Shown here: piece after piece, positions 48,077 to 59,020 of the stretch
How positions within the stretch are numbered: position 1 is the stretch's first letter
Layout of the letters: every line of letters starts with the position of its first letter
Assembly (NCBI GenBank): GCA_030737875.1
Contig: CM060912.1
Span: 126,324,493-126,388,492 of the forward strand
Origin: Allium sativum
Lineage: Eukaryota; Streptophyta; Magnoliopsida; Asparagales; Amaryllidaceae
Reading direction: 5' to 3'
DNA: 64,000 nt
The notes under the pieces: model-generated
Databases searched by the model: none
What the model saw: the letters and a program-made list of their open reading frames with translations, nothing else
What the model was told of the DNA's origin: nothing
Position numbers and translations under genes: made by a program

Positions 48077-48329
48077 ATGCATGCTAAGTATTTGCTTTTA
48101 TGCATGCTAAGTGTTTGGTTTTATGCATGCTAAGTATTTGATTTTATGCATGCTAAGTATTTGATTTTATGCATGCTAAGTGTTTGGTTTTATGCATGCT
48201 AAGTATTTGATTTTATGCATGCTAAGTATTTGATTTTATGCATGCTAAGTATTTGATTTTATGCATGCTAAGTGTTTGGTTTTATGCATGCTAAATATTT
48301 GATTTTATGCATGCTAAGTGTTTGGTTTT
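48077..48329 (+). repeat. 23-bp minisatellite, 11 units
   Basis: Units read ATGCATGCTAAGTATTTGAT plus TTT, or the variant with GTGTTTGG. Each starts with the palindrome ATGCAT. Eleven units occupy exactly 253 bases. Confidence 0.95.
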
Positions 48330-48854
48330 ATGCATACATTATGACATGCAAGTTTACCCTTTTTCTAAATAAGATGCATACATATGCAAGATGACACCTT
48401 TGTATGCTATGCATACATATGCATGTTTACCCTATTATGATGCAAGTTCATATGCAAGTTTGTCTCTTTTTATGATATGCATAACCTATGCGAGTTTGCC
48501 TATGTATGACATGTTATGCAAGTTCACATGCAAGTTTATGTGCAAGTTCATATGCAAGTTTATGTGCAAGTTCATATGCAAGTTTGTCTCTTTTTATGAC
48601 ATGCATAATGCAAGTTTGGGTTAAATGCTAGTTGGGTTTAATGTATGCTCATATATGCAAGTTGACACCTTTTGAACCCATGATAAAGTTATAAGCTATG
48701 TTGGTTAAACCCATGACATTTGTGATGAATCTTCCCTTTTATTATGTCACGTTACGAGAACGAATTACGTGGGGAACGATGGGGTTAATATGCATGTTAA
48801 TAAAATGATGTGGAATGGGTATGCTTAAGAGTAACATAAATTAAATGGACATAA

Positions 48855-48983
48855 TTGGGAATTTACCTATTGAGTTAGGTCTACCCATATTATGAAGTTG
48901 GGAATTTACCTATTGAGTTAGGTCTACCCATACTACGGAGTTGGGAATTTACCTATTGAGTTAGGTCTACCCATATTCTGGAA
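48855..48983 (+). repeat. 43-bp tandem repeat, three units
   Basis: TTGGGAATTTACC starts at 48855, 48898 and 48941. The same triplet is at 56349, 56392 and 56435 in the 3' LTR. Confidence 0.9.
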
Positions 48984-49056
48984 AACATGATTAATTAATT
49001 AGGGATAATTAATATAAATTATGAGGGTGATTAATTAGGTGTAATTAATCGACTAA

Positions 49057-49276
49057 GACACGAGGTTGGACTCAGTTGTAGCGTAAAACTGCCCGGACCC
49101 AACCGGCTTAACCAGTTGCTACAAATGTTAGCCCAATGTGAGAGGTCTTAGGCACAAATAAAATACGTGATTAAAGTAAAGACACGAGGTTAGACCCTTT
49201 TTATGACGTAAGGCTGCCCGGACCCAACCGGCATATCCAGCAGTCATAAAAGACGGTCTAATGTGAGAGGTCTTTA
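49057..49276 (+). promoter_or_regulatory. Paired stem-loop module in the G5 5' LTR
   Basis: In unit 1 (49057-49150) the inner stem is TTGTAGC/GCTACAA. In unit 2 (49181-49276) the inner stem is TTTTATGAC/GTCATAAAA and the outer stem TTAGAC/GTCTAA. The core CTGCCCGGACCCAACCGGC is identical in both. Both units open GACACGAGGTT and close TGTGAGAGGTCTT. They lie about 1.3 kb downstream of the TATA box, so they should be in the transcript. Confidence 0.75.
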
Positions 49277-50606
49277 TGAGGTCATGATCTTAATTAATTA
49301 ATTAAGAAACACTTAACCATATTAGCATGTAGAGGGACATGAGGGGTTAAGTGGGGGCCTTGGGTGGCAATAGAAAATACAATTAGAATACTTAACCAAA
49401 GTGGAACATGTAATTAAAACATGGTTAAAGGGTTAAGTAAGTGCTTTGGGTGGCATGTGGAAATCTAGTGGGTGCCTTGAATGGCAATTAAAATATGATT
49501 AATGACTTAACCAGAATTTATAACATGTAAGTGGACATGGTTAAAGGGTTAAGCGGGATTCACTAGAAATAACAAGCTTAGGTGGTAGCTTGTGGGGGCC
49601 CATTTCAACCAATATCCCAAACGTATCTTAGTGGGCTCGACTCTAGTCGAGTGACGGGACAAGCATATTGGGCTTGACTATAAGAGGCCAAAATGGGTTA
49701 GCGGTGGCAACACATGACCAACGGGTTTCATATGCGTGTGTGGACCCGGGCTGGTAAATAAGAGGTTATTGCATCGTGTAGATATAAGCCGTGCACCGTT
49801 AGTTTTATCAGGTTGCCACGTTGGGGAATGGTACACCCCACGGTGGGGCCAGCACGGGTATCTACGTTAGGGAGCCGATCGAATGGGGAGTAGTGTGTAC
49901 ACCTAGTGGATTGTAGGGCCCTGTGGCGTCTACTCAGTCACCTAGGGGTACGCGAGAACTATTAAGTTAATTTTATAAGTCCATGGGTGGGATCAACCTT
50001 TAAGTTAGGAATGACTGGTGTGGTGCAGTTTAGTAATTTACCTTTGGAAGGGTAGATGCGTCTTTACGTTTCTTAGTTTATCCTAAGTCTACCAAGCTGC
50101 TTAGTGTAGCCATTCATCCCCAGACGACACCGTATATCAAGCTTATGTCTTCTCTGGTTACTTTAATGATTGTATTGTTAAAGTTATAGGACTCGCTCAG
50201 ACTTATGTCTGACCCCGTTGTTTTTATCTTTTTTCTCAACCCTCAGGTTATCAGAGTGGGCCCAGTACGAGTGGGATTTGATCAGGCTGCTTTATTCTCT
50301 TTTGGAGCTTGGACCATAGATGTAGAGCTCAGCTTACCCTTTCTTTTATGGCTATCAGTTCATGTATTGGGATTATGTACTTTTATTTATTAGGATGGAT
50401 ATTTTGTACTTGACTCTTATTATGGTTTTGTGATGTAACCAAACATGTTTTACTTTCCGCTGCAATGAAATGATGTTTTAAAATTTTCAAGTATTACTTA
50501 TATCTGTCTTGTTGTAATTTTTCTGTTCTATATTCACTTAAAATACTCCACCGATGTTATGGCATTCCCTTAGCGAGTGACCATAGCGGGTGTGGGGTGT
50601 TACACG

Positions 50607-50618
50607 TGGTATCAGAGC
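50607..50618 (+). other. G5 primer-binding site
   Basis: TGGTATCAGAGC is fully complementary to the 3' end of plant initiator methionine tRNA. It starts two bases after the 5' LTR. Confidence 0.95.
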
Positions 50619-51180
50619 TTAAGGTTACCAGAACAAATAAAATTTTTAGAAAAACTATTTTCTAAGAATATTTTTGAAAGGAGTATTTTCAAAAACATGT
50701 CTTTTAAAAGAAAAGTTTTTGAAAGAAAAGCATAATCCCCAATAGCCATATCTATATCTTTCGAATTCTCCATTTTGAATCTCTTCCTCTTTCGTTTTGA
50801 GTTTCCCCTCCGCGTATAGATGACCTTTCTAAGATAGATAAGAATGGAAAACCACTTCAAGGGACTTAGACGTTAGTCAGATTAGAAGTTGGTTCAAGAA
50901 GGAGGAGGACTGGTAGGTATCTATTGGATAGACGAAGGGAGGAAGGCTCAAATAATTGTTTGGTTAATGAAGGATGAAACCTCATTGGTGGGAGGTTACG
51001 AGTGGAGAATGGGATGAAGAAGGCGAGTAGTTATCCTTTTGGGAGGAATAGGACACCTTATTAGGATTGCCCAAAGAGGCAAGGGCAAGGTACGGAATCT
51101 CCTAGAGGGTAGTTGTATTCCCTCACGACTAGGGTACCAAATGGGGATAGACCGTCTAGGTTGGAATTTGGATTTCTTTA
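50619..51180 (+). other. G5 leader; gag absent
   Basis: A 5' leader is followed by sequence with no gag domain and no zinc knuckle, where about 1.2 kb of gag would be expected. Short frames here have stops every few dozen codons. Confidence 0.7.
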
Positions 51181-52845
51181 TTATCCGATTCGAACTTTAT
51201 TTAATTCTGACGCACCGAGTTCGTTTATCTCGTCATTGTTAGTTGAGTCACTGCACTTAGACACCAGTTAGTAGATGATCCCTTAGTTGTTTCAAACCCA
51301 ATTGGGGCTCCATGAAGTGTTTGGGTTTGAAAGTTGCTATACTTAGCGTTGAGAGTAGATGTGATGCTTTTTGGGCTTCACGAGCTATGGGTTAGTTTTG
51401 GGCATGGACTGGTTATCCAGTAGGGGTGCCGTTCTTGATTTTGAAGGGAGAGTTGTTAGGCTTATGACCCGCTTGGGTAACACTCTCGGGATCTCTTGTA
51501 ATCCCATGGAATCTGTTATGCTAAGTTATCTAGAATCGCTTGACACGTCGGTCGAGAGTTTGCAATCTGTTAGAGTGGTCCGGGAATACTCGGATGTGTT
51601 TGAGGAGGTGAAGGGCTTACCTCCGGAGCGGGAGATTGACTTCCGAATATATCTGGTAGACAATGCTAAACCTGTATCTTTACCAGTGCGCCACATGGCT
51701 CCTCGCGAGAGGAGGGAACTCCATAAGCAAGTAGGGGAGTTGCTTGAGAAGGGGTCCATAAGACAAAGTATATCGGAGTGGGGTGCTCCAGTAGTTTTTG
51801 CTACGAAGGCGGATGGGTCCCTCAGACTTTGTGTAGGCTAAAGAGAACTAAATAAACTCACAAAGAAGAATAGACACCCATTGCCGAGGATTGATGATCT
51901 CTTTGATCAGTTGGTTGGCGCCTCAGTATTTTCGCAGTTGGACTCAGCCACGGGGTTTCGTCTGTTGAGAGTGGCTGAGGATAGTATAGAGAAGATTGCC
52001 TTTAGGACTCCGGATGGTTTTATGAGTGGCTGGTGATGCCATTTGGTTAGACGAACGCCTCCGCATACTTTGTTGATTTGATGAGAAGGGTGTTCAGGGA
52101 GTACCTAAATAAGTTCGTGACGATCTTGGTGGATGACATCTTGGTCTTTTCTAGGAGCGAAATAAGTTTTCGTATGTGCTCAATAGGTTGAGCAAAGCCA
52201 GTTATGGGATAAACGGTGGTTTTGGAGCGAGACTGACAAGGACATCCAGAGTTGGACAAGGGCTTAATTATTTAGCCGTTTTTACTAGTATCATCTCACG
52301 TAGGTCGTCTGAATTCGAAGGAGGTATCCCTTGGGTGTTTGTCTGATATTGGTTTAGGCCTTTGGGGCTTGCATTTGGGGGATGTCGAGTTCGACTAAGG
52401 TGGTCTGTGTGAGAGATCGATAGTTGTGACGATTTTGCATGGGAGAATATCCTGATTTTCTCTAGAAGTGGAGAAAAGCATGCCCTACATCTTAGGGAAG
52501 TGTTGGAGACTCTTTGAGCGCATTGTCTTAAGACAACAGAGGTGGATGGAATTCTTAGCATCCTATGAGTTTGAGATAGCGTATACCCCTGGCAAGGGTA
52601 ACGTGGTGGCAGACGCCTTGAGCAGAAAAAGGCTGTCTTTGAGTCCATTGTTCGTGGAATGGCGAAGCTTGGAGTTTAATTCTATGATTGACTTTAGACC
52701 TTCCGTTGACTTTGTACCCGGTTTGCTAGCCTCCTTGGAGGTTAGGCCTACTCTTTTGGGGCGGATTGGCGAGGCACAGCGAGACGACCCACAGTTGGTT
52801 GAGTTAGTAGAGAAGCTCATAAGGGGGAGTCGTACAGCCATTTGA
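51180..52845 (+). pseudogene. G5 protease, RT and RNase H, heavily rearranged
   Basis: At 51180-51370 there are shifted relics of protease (SSFISS, VESLHLDTS). From 51371 one frame gives LVLGMDWLSSRGAVLDFEG, the linker, and the start of RT (GLPPEREIDFRIYLVDNAKP, then SEWGAPVVFATKADGSLRLCVG) before TAA at 51839-51841, in a position where the family has Tyr. RT continues through [17 protein letters not shown] to a [12 protein letters not shown] active-site region (about 52125-52163). After about 280 bases of foreign sequence an ENILIFSRSGEKHALHLREV copy of the same region appears (about 52443-52510). It is fused directly to the end of RNase H (RQQRWMEFLASYEFEIAYTP, VVADALSRK; 52520-52640). The RT thumb and most of RNase H are deleted. 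A one-base shift near 52815 separates this from integrase. Confidence 0.85.
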
Positions 52846-54281
52846 GTAGGTACACCCTAGATGGTAAGGGGTGGTTGCGTAGAGACGGTAGACTTTGTGT
52901 ACCGCAAGACGAGGGTCTGAGGAAGGCTATACTTGATGATGCACATCGGTCAAAGATGACCATTCATCCTGGTAGGGACAAGATGTACCAATACATGAAG
53001 AGAGTTTTCTTCTGGGCCGGTATGAAGAAAGATGTGGCCGAGTATGTGGCTAGATGCTTAGTGTGCCAACAAGTTAAAGCGGAGCAAAGGAAACCCGGTG
53101 GGTTGCTACACCCATTGGAAGTTCCACAATGGAAGTGGGATAGTGTCTCGATGGATTTCATCGATGGGTTACCGAGATCGAGGAAGGGCAATACGGGAAT
53201 TTGGGTTGTGGTAGACAGACTTACCAAGAGTGCCCATTTTATACCCGTGAAGAGTAAGAGGACCGCTCCACGGCTTGCTTCAGTCTATGTTAGAGAGATT
53301 GTTAGATTGCATGGCGTGCCATCCAGCATTGTGAGTGATCGAGATCCTATCTTCACTAGTGAGTTTTGGAGAAGTTTGCAAGAGGCGGTAGGGACTCAGT
53401 TGTGTTTGAGCACCGCATATCATCCTCAGACGGACGGTCAGACCGAGAGGGTGAACCGTATCTTAGAAGATCTCTTGAGGCTTTGTTTCTTGGATTTTGG
53501 AGGTACATGGGAAGAACATCTTCCTTTGGTGGAGTTCGCATACAATAACAGCTTTCAGTCTAGTATTGGCATGGCACCTTTCGAAGCTCTTTATGGAAGG
53601 CCTTGTCGATCTCCTACATGTTGGTGGGAATCTACGGATAAGATCTTGCTTGGGCCAGATATGGTTAGAGAGACTTCAGAGAAGATTGATTTGATTCGAA
53701 GAAGGATGAAGGCAGCGCAAGATAGACAGAAATCTTATGCGGATCGGAGAAGGACGGATCTTGAGTTTGAGGTTGGGGACATGGTTTTTGTCAAAGTATC
53801 TCCGTTGAGAAATGTTGTTCGCTTTGGGTCCGTTGGGAAGTTAGCACCGAGGTTTGTTGGGCCGTTTCCTATTAAGGAAAGGATTGGACGGATGGCATAT
53901 AGGGTGGAGTTGCCCGACAGACTTAGTGGTGTTCATGATGTATTCCATGTATCACATTTGAGGAAGTGCTTACATGAGACCGTAGAGGTCGTAGAGCCGA
54001 GCTTGCTTAGAGATGTAGAGGTAGAGCGTGATGCGACGATTCGACGAGCTCCTACTCGCATCCTTGGGTCAGAAACTAGGAAGTTGAGGAACAGAGAAGT
54101 TCAGCTAGTTAAAGTGCAATGGGGAGAAGACGAGGGCAATGCTACTTGGGAGACGGAAGCGAAGATGCGTTCTTTGTACCCATTTCTTTTTGAGAGTATG
54201 TCTTTTAACTTCTCCTTTATCGCTTGTCTAGTACTTATCTTATCTTTAGTATATCCTCTCGCTAGTACCTATGACCTTTAG
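52842..54281 (+). CDS. G5 integrase with C-terminal chromodomain, open frame
   Basis: This continuous frame of about 479 codons opens without ATG (in life it is cut from a polyprotein). It has the zinc-binding set H35, H42, C72, C75; the catalytic triad D105 (SMDFIDGLP), D166 (IVSDRDPIF) and E202 ([11 protein letters not shown]), with the standard 35 residues between the last two; a GPF/Y-type segment (APRFVGPFPI, about 335-344); HDVFHVSHLRK; and a chromodomain at about 405-450 (RILGSETRKLRNREVQLVKV, ATWETEAKMRSLYPFLF). Integrase joins element cDNA to the chromosome, and chromodomains of this clade guide it to heterochromatin. All key residues are present, so this part could still fold, but the upstream frame is broken and no known mechanism would express it from this copy. 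Confidence 0.9.
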   Translation: MSRYTLDGKGWLRRDGRLCVPQDEGLRKAILDDAHRSKMTIHPGRDKMYQYMKRVFFWAGMKKDVAEYVARCLVCQQVKAEQRKPGGLLHPLEVPQWKWDSVSMDFIDGLPRSRKGNTGIWVVVDRLTKSAHFIPVKSKRTAPRLASVYVREIVRLHGVPSSIVSDRDPIFTSEFWRSLQEAVGTQLCLSTAYHPQTDGQTERVNRILEDLLRLCFLDFGGTWEEHLPLVEFAYNNSFQSSIGMAPFEALYGRPCRSPTCWWESTDKILLGPDMVRETSEKIDLIRRRMKAAQDRQKSYADRRRTDLEFEVGDMVFVKVSPLRNVVRFGSVGKLAPRFVGPFPIKERIGRMAYRVELPDRLSGVHDVFHVSHLRKCLHETVEVVEPSLLRDVEVERDATIRRAPTRILGSETRKLRNREVQLVKVQWGEDEGNATWETEAKMRSLYPFLFESMSFNFSFIACLVLILSLVYPLASTYDL

Positions 54282-54767
54282 ATAGGGTAAAACCTATGCT
54301 TGAAACATGTGTTTGAAACATGTTATGGTTGATGGATGCATGTGGATGCAATTGTTTGCTAGTGGTTGCTCGTGGATGCATATACACACACATTAGGCAC
54401 TAGATCGGCTCAGTCACTTCATGTTGCATATCGCATAAATGGATGTGGTAGTTAGATTGATGGATGTATCATGGCTGTGTTATCATGTGGATGATGCATT
54501 TTTGTGTATAGTTGTGCACGCATATAGAAATTGTATGTGTCAATAGGGTTTCGCATACATATTGGATGCATGGCACTATCATGGTTTGCATTAAGGAGGT
54601 CGACTGAATCAGTAGACCGCCTGATTTTGCATTAGTATACGGACATATACACACACTTTCTGCATATGTTCATACATCATTTGAAGTTTCTAAGGATAAT
54701 GATTGCTTGTGGTTGATGGTTTAGTAGATGGTTGTTTGGTTGGTAGGATACGTTCTTCTTGACTTAG

Positions 54768-54803
54768 AGATTTCGAGGACGAAATCCTTTAAGTAGGGGA
54801 GAA
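54768..54803 (+). other. G5 polypurine tract block
   Basis: GATTTCGAGGACGAAATCCT then TTAAGTAGGGGAGAA stands directly before the 3' LTR. The purine run primes plus-strand DNA. The same block, inverted, is at 511, 7381, 18555 and 60660. Confidence 0.9.
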
Positions 54804-55591
54804 TGTAACACCCCGAATTTCAATTAACACTAATGGTTAGTAATTAAAGTATAATTAATCTCAGATGTGAGAATCAGGGGAAACGGGCTGCGTCATTGCG
54901 TTCGTCTCGGAAAAATACGCGAAATAGAGTCCGAGTTTGCGTAAAACGGGTACCGTATGAAAAAGATATGGACGAACGAAGTTAGGCAGAAAAACCCGAA
55001 ACAGGCCAGAAATGCACTGGCGCACTTGTGAAGTGCGCCAGCACAAAAATACACTGGCGCACTTGGGAAGTGCGCCCATGTCGGGACAGGAAACCTGCAC
55101 AGTTTCTAGAGAGTTCTGTGGTTGGGTGCACCAGTTTGGGGTTTGGGCTGGTTTCTGGAAGGTTCCGAAATCTAAGGGTCTTAATCTAATTTAGGGTTAA
55201 TCTAAGGGCCTAAAACACTCACCTAATCTATAAATACACCCTAATACTACCCTAATTCATACTAAAAATAGAAATGATGCCACCATGCCGCCAAAATCAA
55301 ACTTGAGAGGAACCTCCACTAGTTTATGAAGAAAGTTGCAAGCTAATCAACCTCTAATCATCATCTTCTTCTTGTATAGCAACTAGTTCTACTACATAAG
55401 TTTGCTAATCTTGGTTTTGGTGAGTTTCTATCACTTTAATAACCAATTGCTAAATTAAGTAGATGAGATATGATGAGATCATGCGGTTTTGTATGCGGAT
55501 TTGTGGGTTTTAAGTCATATGATATGATGTTAGTTTGCTAATCTATGTTTAATGTTAACCCTATGTTTATGCAAGTTAAGTGATGGGTTTT

Positions 55592-55821
55592 ATGCATGCT
55601 AAGTATTTGATTTTATGCATGCTAAGTGTTTGGTTTTATGCATGCTAAGTATTTGATTTTATGCATGCTAAGTATTTGATTTTATGCATGCTAAGTATTT
55701 GATTTTATGCATGCTAAGTGTTTGGTTTTATGCATGCTAAGTATTTGATTTTATGCATGCTAAGTATTTGATTTTATGCATGCTAAGTGTTTGGTTTTAT
55801 GCATGCTAAGTGTTTGGTTTT
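55592..55821 (+). repeat. 23-bp minisatellite, 10 units
   Basis: This is the counterpart of 48077-48329 with one unit fewer, exactly 230 bases. The order of GTATTTGA and GTGTTTGG variants also differs. Confidence 0.95.
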
Positions 55822-56550
55822 ATGCATACATTATGACATGCAAGTTTACCCTTTTTCTAAATAAGATGCATACATATGCAAGATGACACCTTTGTATGCT
55901 ATGCATACATATGCATGTTTACCCTATTATGATGCAAGTTCATATGCAAGTTTGTCTCTTTTTATGATATGCATAACATATGCAAGTTTGCCTCTATGTA
56001 TGACATGTTATGCAAGTTCACATGCAAGTTTATGTGCAAGTTCATATGCAAGTTTATGTGCAAGTTCATATGCAAGTTTGTCTCTTTTTATGACATGCAT
56101 AATGCAAGTTTGGGTTAAATGCTAGTTGGGTTTAATGTATGCTCATATATGCAAGTTGACACCTTTTGAACCCATGATAAAGTTATAAGCTATGTTGGTT
56201 AAACCCATGACATTTGTGATGAATCTTCCCTTTTATTATGTCACGTTACGAGAACGAATTACGTGGGGAACGATGGGGTTAATATGCATGTTAATAAAAT
56301 GATGTGGAATGGGTATGCTTAAGAGTAACATAAATTAAATGGACATAATTGGGAATTTACCTATTGAGTTAGGTCTACCCATATTATGGAGTTGGGAATT
56401 TACCTATTGAGTTAGGTCTACCCATACTACGGAGTTGGGAATTTACCTATTGAGTTAGGTCTACCCATATTCTGGAAAACATGATTAATTAATTAGGGAT
56501 AATTAATATAAATTATGAGGGTGATTAATTAGGTGTAATTAATCGACTAA

Positions 56551-56770
56551 GACACGAGGTTGGACTCAGTTGTAGCGTAAAACTGCCCGGACCCAACCGG
56601 CTTAACCAGTTGCTACAAATGTTAGCCCAATGTGAGAGGTCTTAGGCACAAATAAAATACGTGATTAAAGTAAAGACACGAGGTTAGACCCTTTTTATGA
56701 CGTAAGGCTGCCCGGACCCAACCGGCATATCCAGCAGTCATAAAAGACGGTCTAATGTGAGAGGTCTTTA
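56551..56770 (+). promoter_or_regulatory. Paired stem-loop module in the G5 3' LTR
   Basis: Same two units as at 49057-49276, unchanged in stems and core. Confidence 0.75.
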
Positions 56771-58822
56771 TGAGGTCATGATCTTAATTAATTAATTAAG
56801 AAACACTTAACCATATTAGCATGTAGAGGGACATGAGGGGTTAAGTGGGGGCCTTTGGTGGCAATAGAAAATACGATTAGAATACTTAACCAAAGTGGAA
56901 CATGTAATTAAAACATGGTTAAAGGGTTAAGTAAGTGCTTTGGGTGGCATGTGGAAATCTAGTGGGTGCCTTGAATGGCAATTAAAATATGATTAATGAC
57001 TTAACCAGAATTTATAACATGTAAGTGGACATGGTTAAAGGGTTAAGCGGGATTCACTAGAAATAACAAGCTTAGGTGGTAGCTTGTGGAGGCCCATTTC
57101 AACCAATATCCCAAACGTATCTTAGTGGGCTCGACTCTAGTCGAGTGACGGGACACGCATATTGGGCTTGACTATAAGAGGCCAAAATGGGTTAGCGGTG
57201 GCAACGCACGACCAACGGGTTTCATATGCGTGTGTGGACCCGGGCTGGTAAATAAGACGTTGTTGCATCGTGTAGATATAAGCCGTGCACCGTTAGTTTT
57301 ATCAGGTAGCCACGTTGGGGAATGGTACACCCCACGGTGGGGCCAGCACGGGTATCTACGTTAGGGAGCCGATCGAATGGGGAGTAGTGTGTACACCTAG
57401 TGGATTGTAGGGCCCTGTGGCGTCTACTCAGTCACCTAGGGGTATGCGAGAACTATTAAGTTAATTTTATAAGTCCATGGGTGGGATCAACCTTTAAGTT
57501 AGGAATGACTGGTGTGGTGCAGTTTAGTAATTTACCTTTGGAAGGGTAGATGAGTCTTTACGTTTCTTAGTTTATCCTAAGTCTACCAAGCTGCTTAGTG
57601 TAGCCATTCATCCCCAGACGACACCGTATATCAAGCTTATGTCTTCTCTGGTTACTTTAATGATTGTATTGTTAAAGTTATAGGACTCACTCAGACTTAT
57701 GTCTGACCCCGTTGTTTTTATCTTTTTTTCCCAACCCTCAGGTTATCAGGGTAGGCCTAGTACAAGTGGGCTTTGATCAGGCTGCTTTATTCTCTTTTGG
57801 AGCTTGGACCATAGATGTAGAGCTCAGCTTACCCTTTCTTTTATGGCTATCAGTTCATGTATTGGGATTATGTACTTTTATTTATCAGGATGGATATTTT
57901 GTACTTGACTCTTATTATGGTTTTGTGATGTAACCAAACATGTTTTACTTTCCGCTGCAATGAAATGATGTTTTAAAATTTTCAAGTATTACTTATATCT
58001 GTCTTGTTGTAATTTTTCTGTTCTATATTCACTTAAAATACTCCACCGATGTTATGACATTCCCTTAGCGAGTGACCATAGCGAGTGTGGGGTGTTACAC
58101 TAACCTATGTCAAGTATAAAAAAGAAGTGATCCCTTAGCCCAATATTGGCCCAAACTCATGAGATGACCTAAATCAAGGTCCAACTACTCGGTCTAGTCG
58201 ATCGGCTCCCGATAAGCCTAACTCGTCGTGTATCGGTGTCATACGGCTTAATCATGGAATGTAGATAACTGTGCAAGGTCCACCCTAGGGTGTATACGGT
58301 CCTAGGGTGTAAACCACAGACACAAAACAAGCACGCACAGTTTAAACCTACGATGCCCATGTTCAACTCCGGACTTAATGTGCACGAACATGGTCCGCCT
58401 GAACTTAACTGGTGCACCATTCAGCCGTCTCTTTTGGTCTCTTACAATCAGCCCAGTAATCGTGCCCCACCCTAGCCTAGTCCTAGGGTATCCATGATAC
58501 TATAGGTTACTGCTGAAAAGGACCACGTAACTGGGATTTTCAAACGGGTTAAGTGTGGTTAACCCTATCCTAACCATGTATTGAGTCGGTCAAGTGTATC
58601 CAAGCAGTTCATGACTTAACCCTATCAATACATCGTGTTCAACTGGTCAAGTATATTCAAGTGGTCTATGACTTAACCCTACCAATCCATCATGTTTAAT
58701 TGGTTAAGTATTCAAGTAGTCCATGACTTAACCCTACCAATCCATCGTGTTTAATTGGTTAAGTATTCAAGTAGTCCATGACTTAACCCTATCATGTGGC
58801 ATTAATTAACTTAATGCACCCC

Positions 58823-59020
58823 AACCTCTCACATTAGACCTTGTTGTGGTTACTAGTTAAGTCGGGCGGGTCCGGGTAGCTTTACACCACAACCTAGTCT
58901 AACCTCGGGTTTTAAGCGCGACATGACCAACTACTCACATTGGGTCCTATTGTTTGTAGCTACTAGTTAAGACGGTCGGTTCTGGGTAGATTTATGCTAC
59001 AAACTCAACCCAACCTCGAG
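58823..59020 (-). promoter_or_regulatory. Paired stem-loop module in the G4 LTR
   Basis: In unit 1 (58823-58915) the inner stem is GTTGTGG/CCACAAC and the outer stem TTAGAC/GTCTAA. In unit 2 (58930-59020) the inner stem is TTTGTAGC/GCTACAAA and the outer TTGGGT/ACCCAA. Both stems of unit 2 changed on both sides relative to unit 1 and stayed paired. The core is CGGGCGGGTCCGGGTAG in unit 1 and CGGTCGGTTCTGGGTAG in unit 2. Confidence 0.75.

Larger units (their letters stand above)
47277..50604 (+). repeat. G5 5' LTR (3,328 bp)
   Basis: It runs from TGTAACACCCCG to GGGGTGTTACA. In order: the conserved U3 block (47353-47455), twin palindromes (47489-47548), a TATA box TATATAAAT (47712-47720), a leader with CGCCAAAATCAAACTTGAG, the 23-bp minisatellite (48077-48329), three 43-bp units (48855-48983), the stem-loop pair (49057-49276), GGTTAAGT/ACTTAACC motifs (49310-49560) and CTTTCCGCTG (50453). 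Confidence 0.95.
47277..58099 (+). mobile_element. G5, complete-ended Tekay/Del-like chromovirus, recent insertion
   Basis: The 10,823-bp element has two LTRs of 3,328 and 3,296 bp, a primer site, a polypurine tract and a 5-bp target duplication CTAAC (47272-47276 and 58100-58104). The LTRs differ by one 23-bp repeat unit, one 13-bp indel, a few single-base indels and few substitutions, so the insertion is young. It lies inside the G4 3' LTR in the opposite direction. The clade is assigned from the integrase and the chromodomain at its end. Confidence 0.95.
54804..58099 (+). repeat. G5 3' LTR (3,296 bp)
   Basis: It has the same landmarks as the 5' copy: twin palindromes 55017-55076, TATAAATA at 55229-55236, a ten-unit minisatellite 55592-55821, 43-bp triplet 56349-56477, stem-loop pair 56551-56770, CTTTCCGCTG at 57948. 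It ends TGTTACA, followed by target copy CTAAC. Confidence 0.95.

Noticed and set aside
48391..48624. 77-codon frame rich in repeated CKFICKFMCKF, and its copy at 55883
   Set aside because: It is a translation of the ATGCAAGTT-type repeats in the G5 LTR, with no coding signature.
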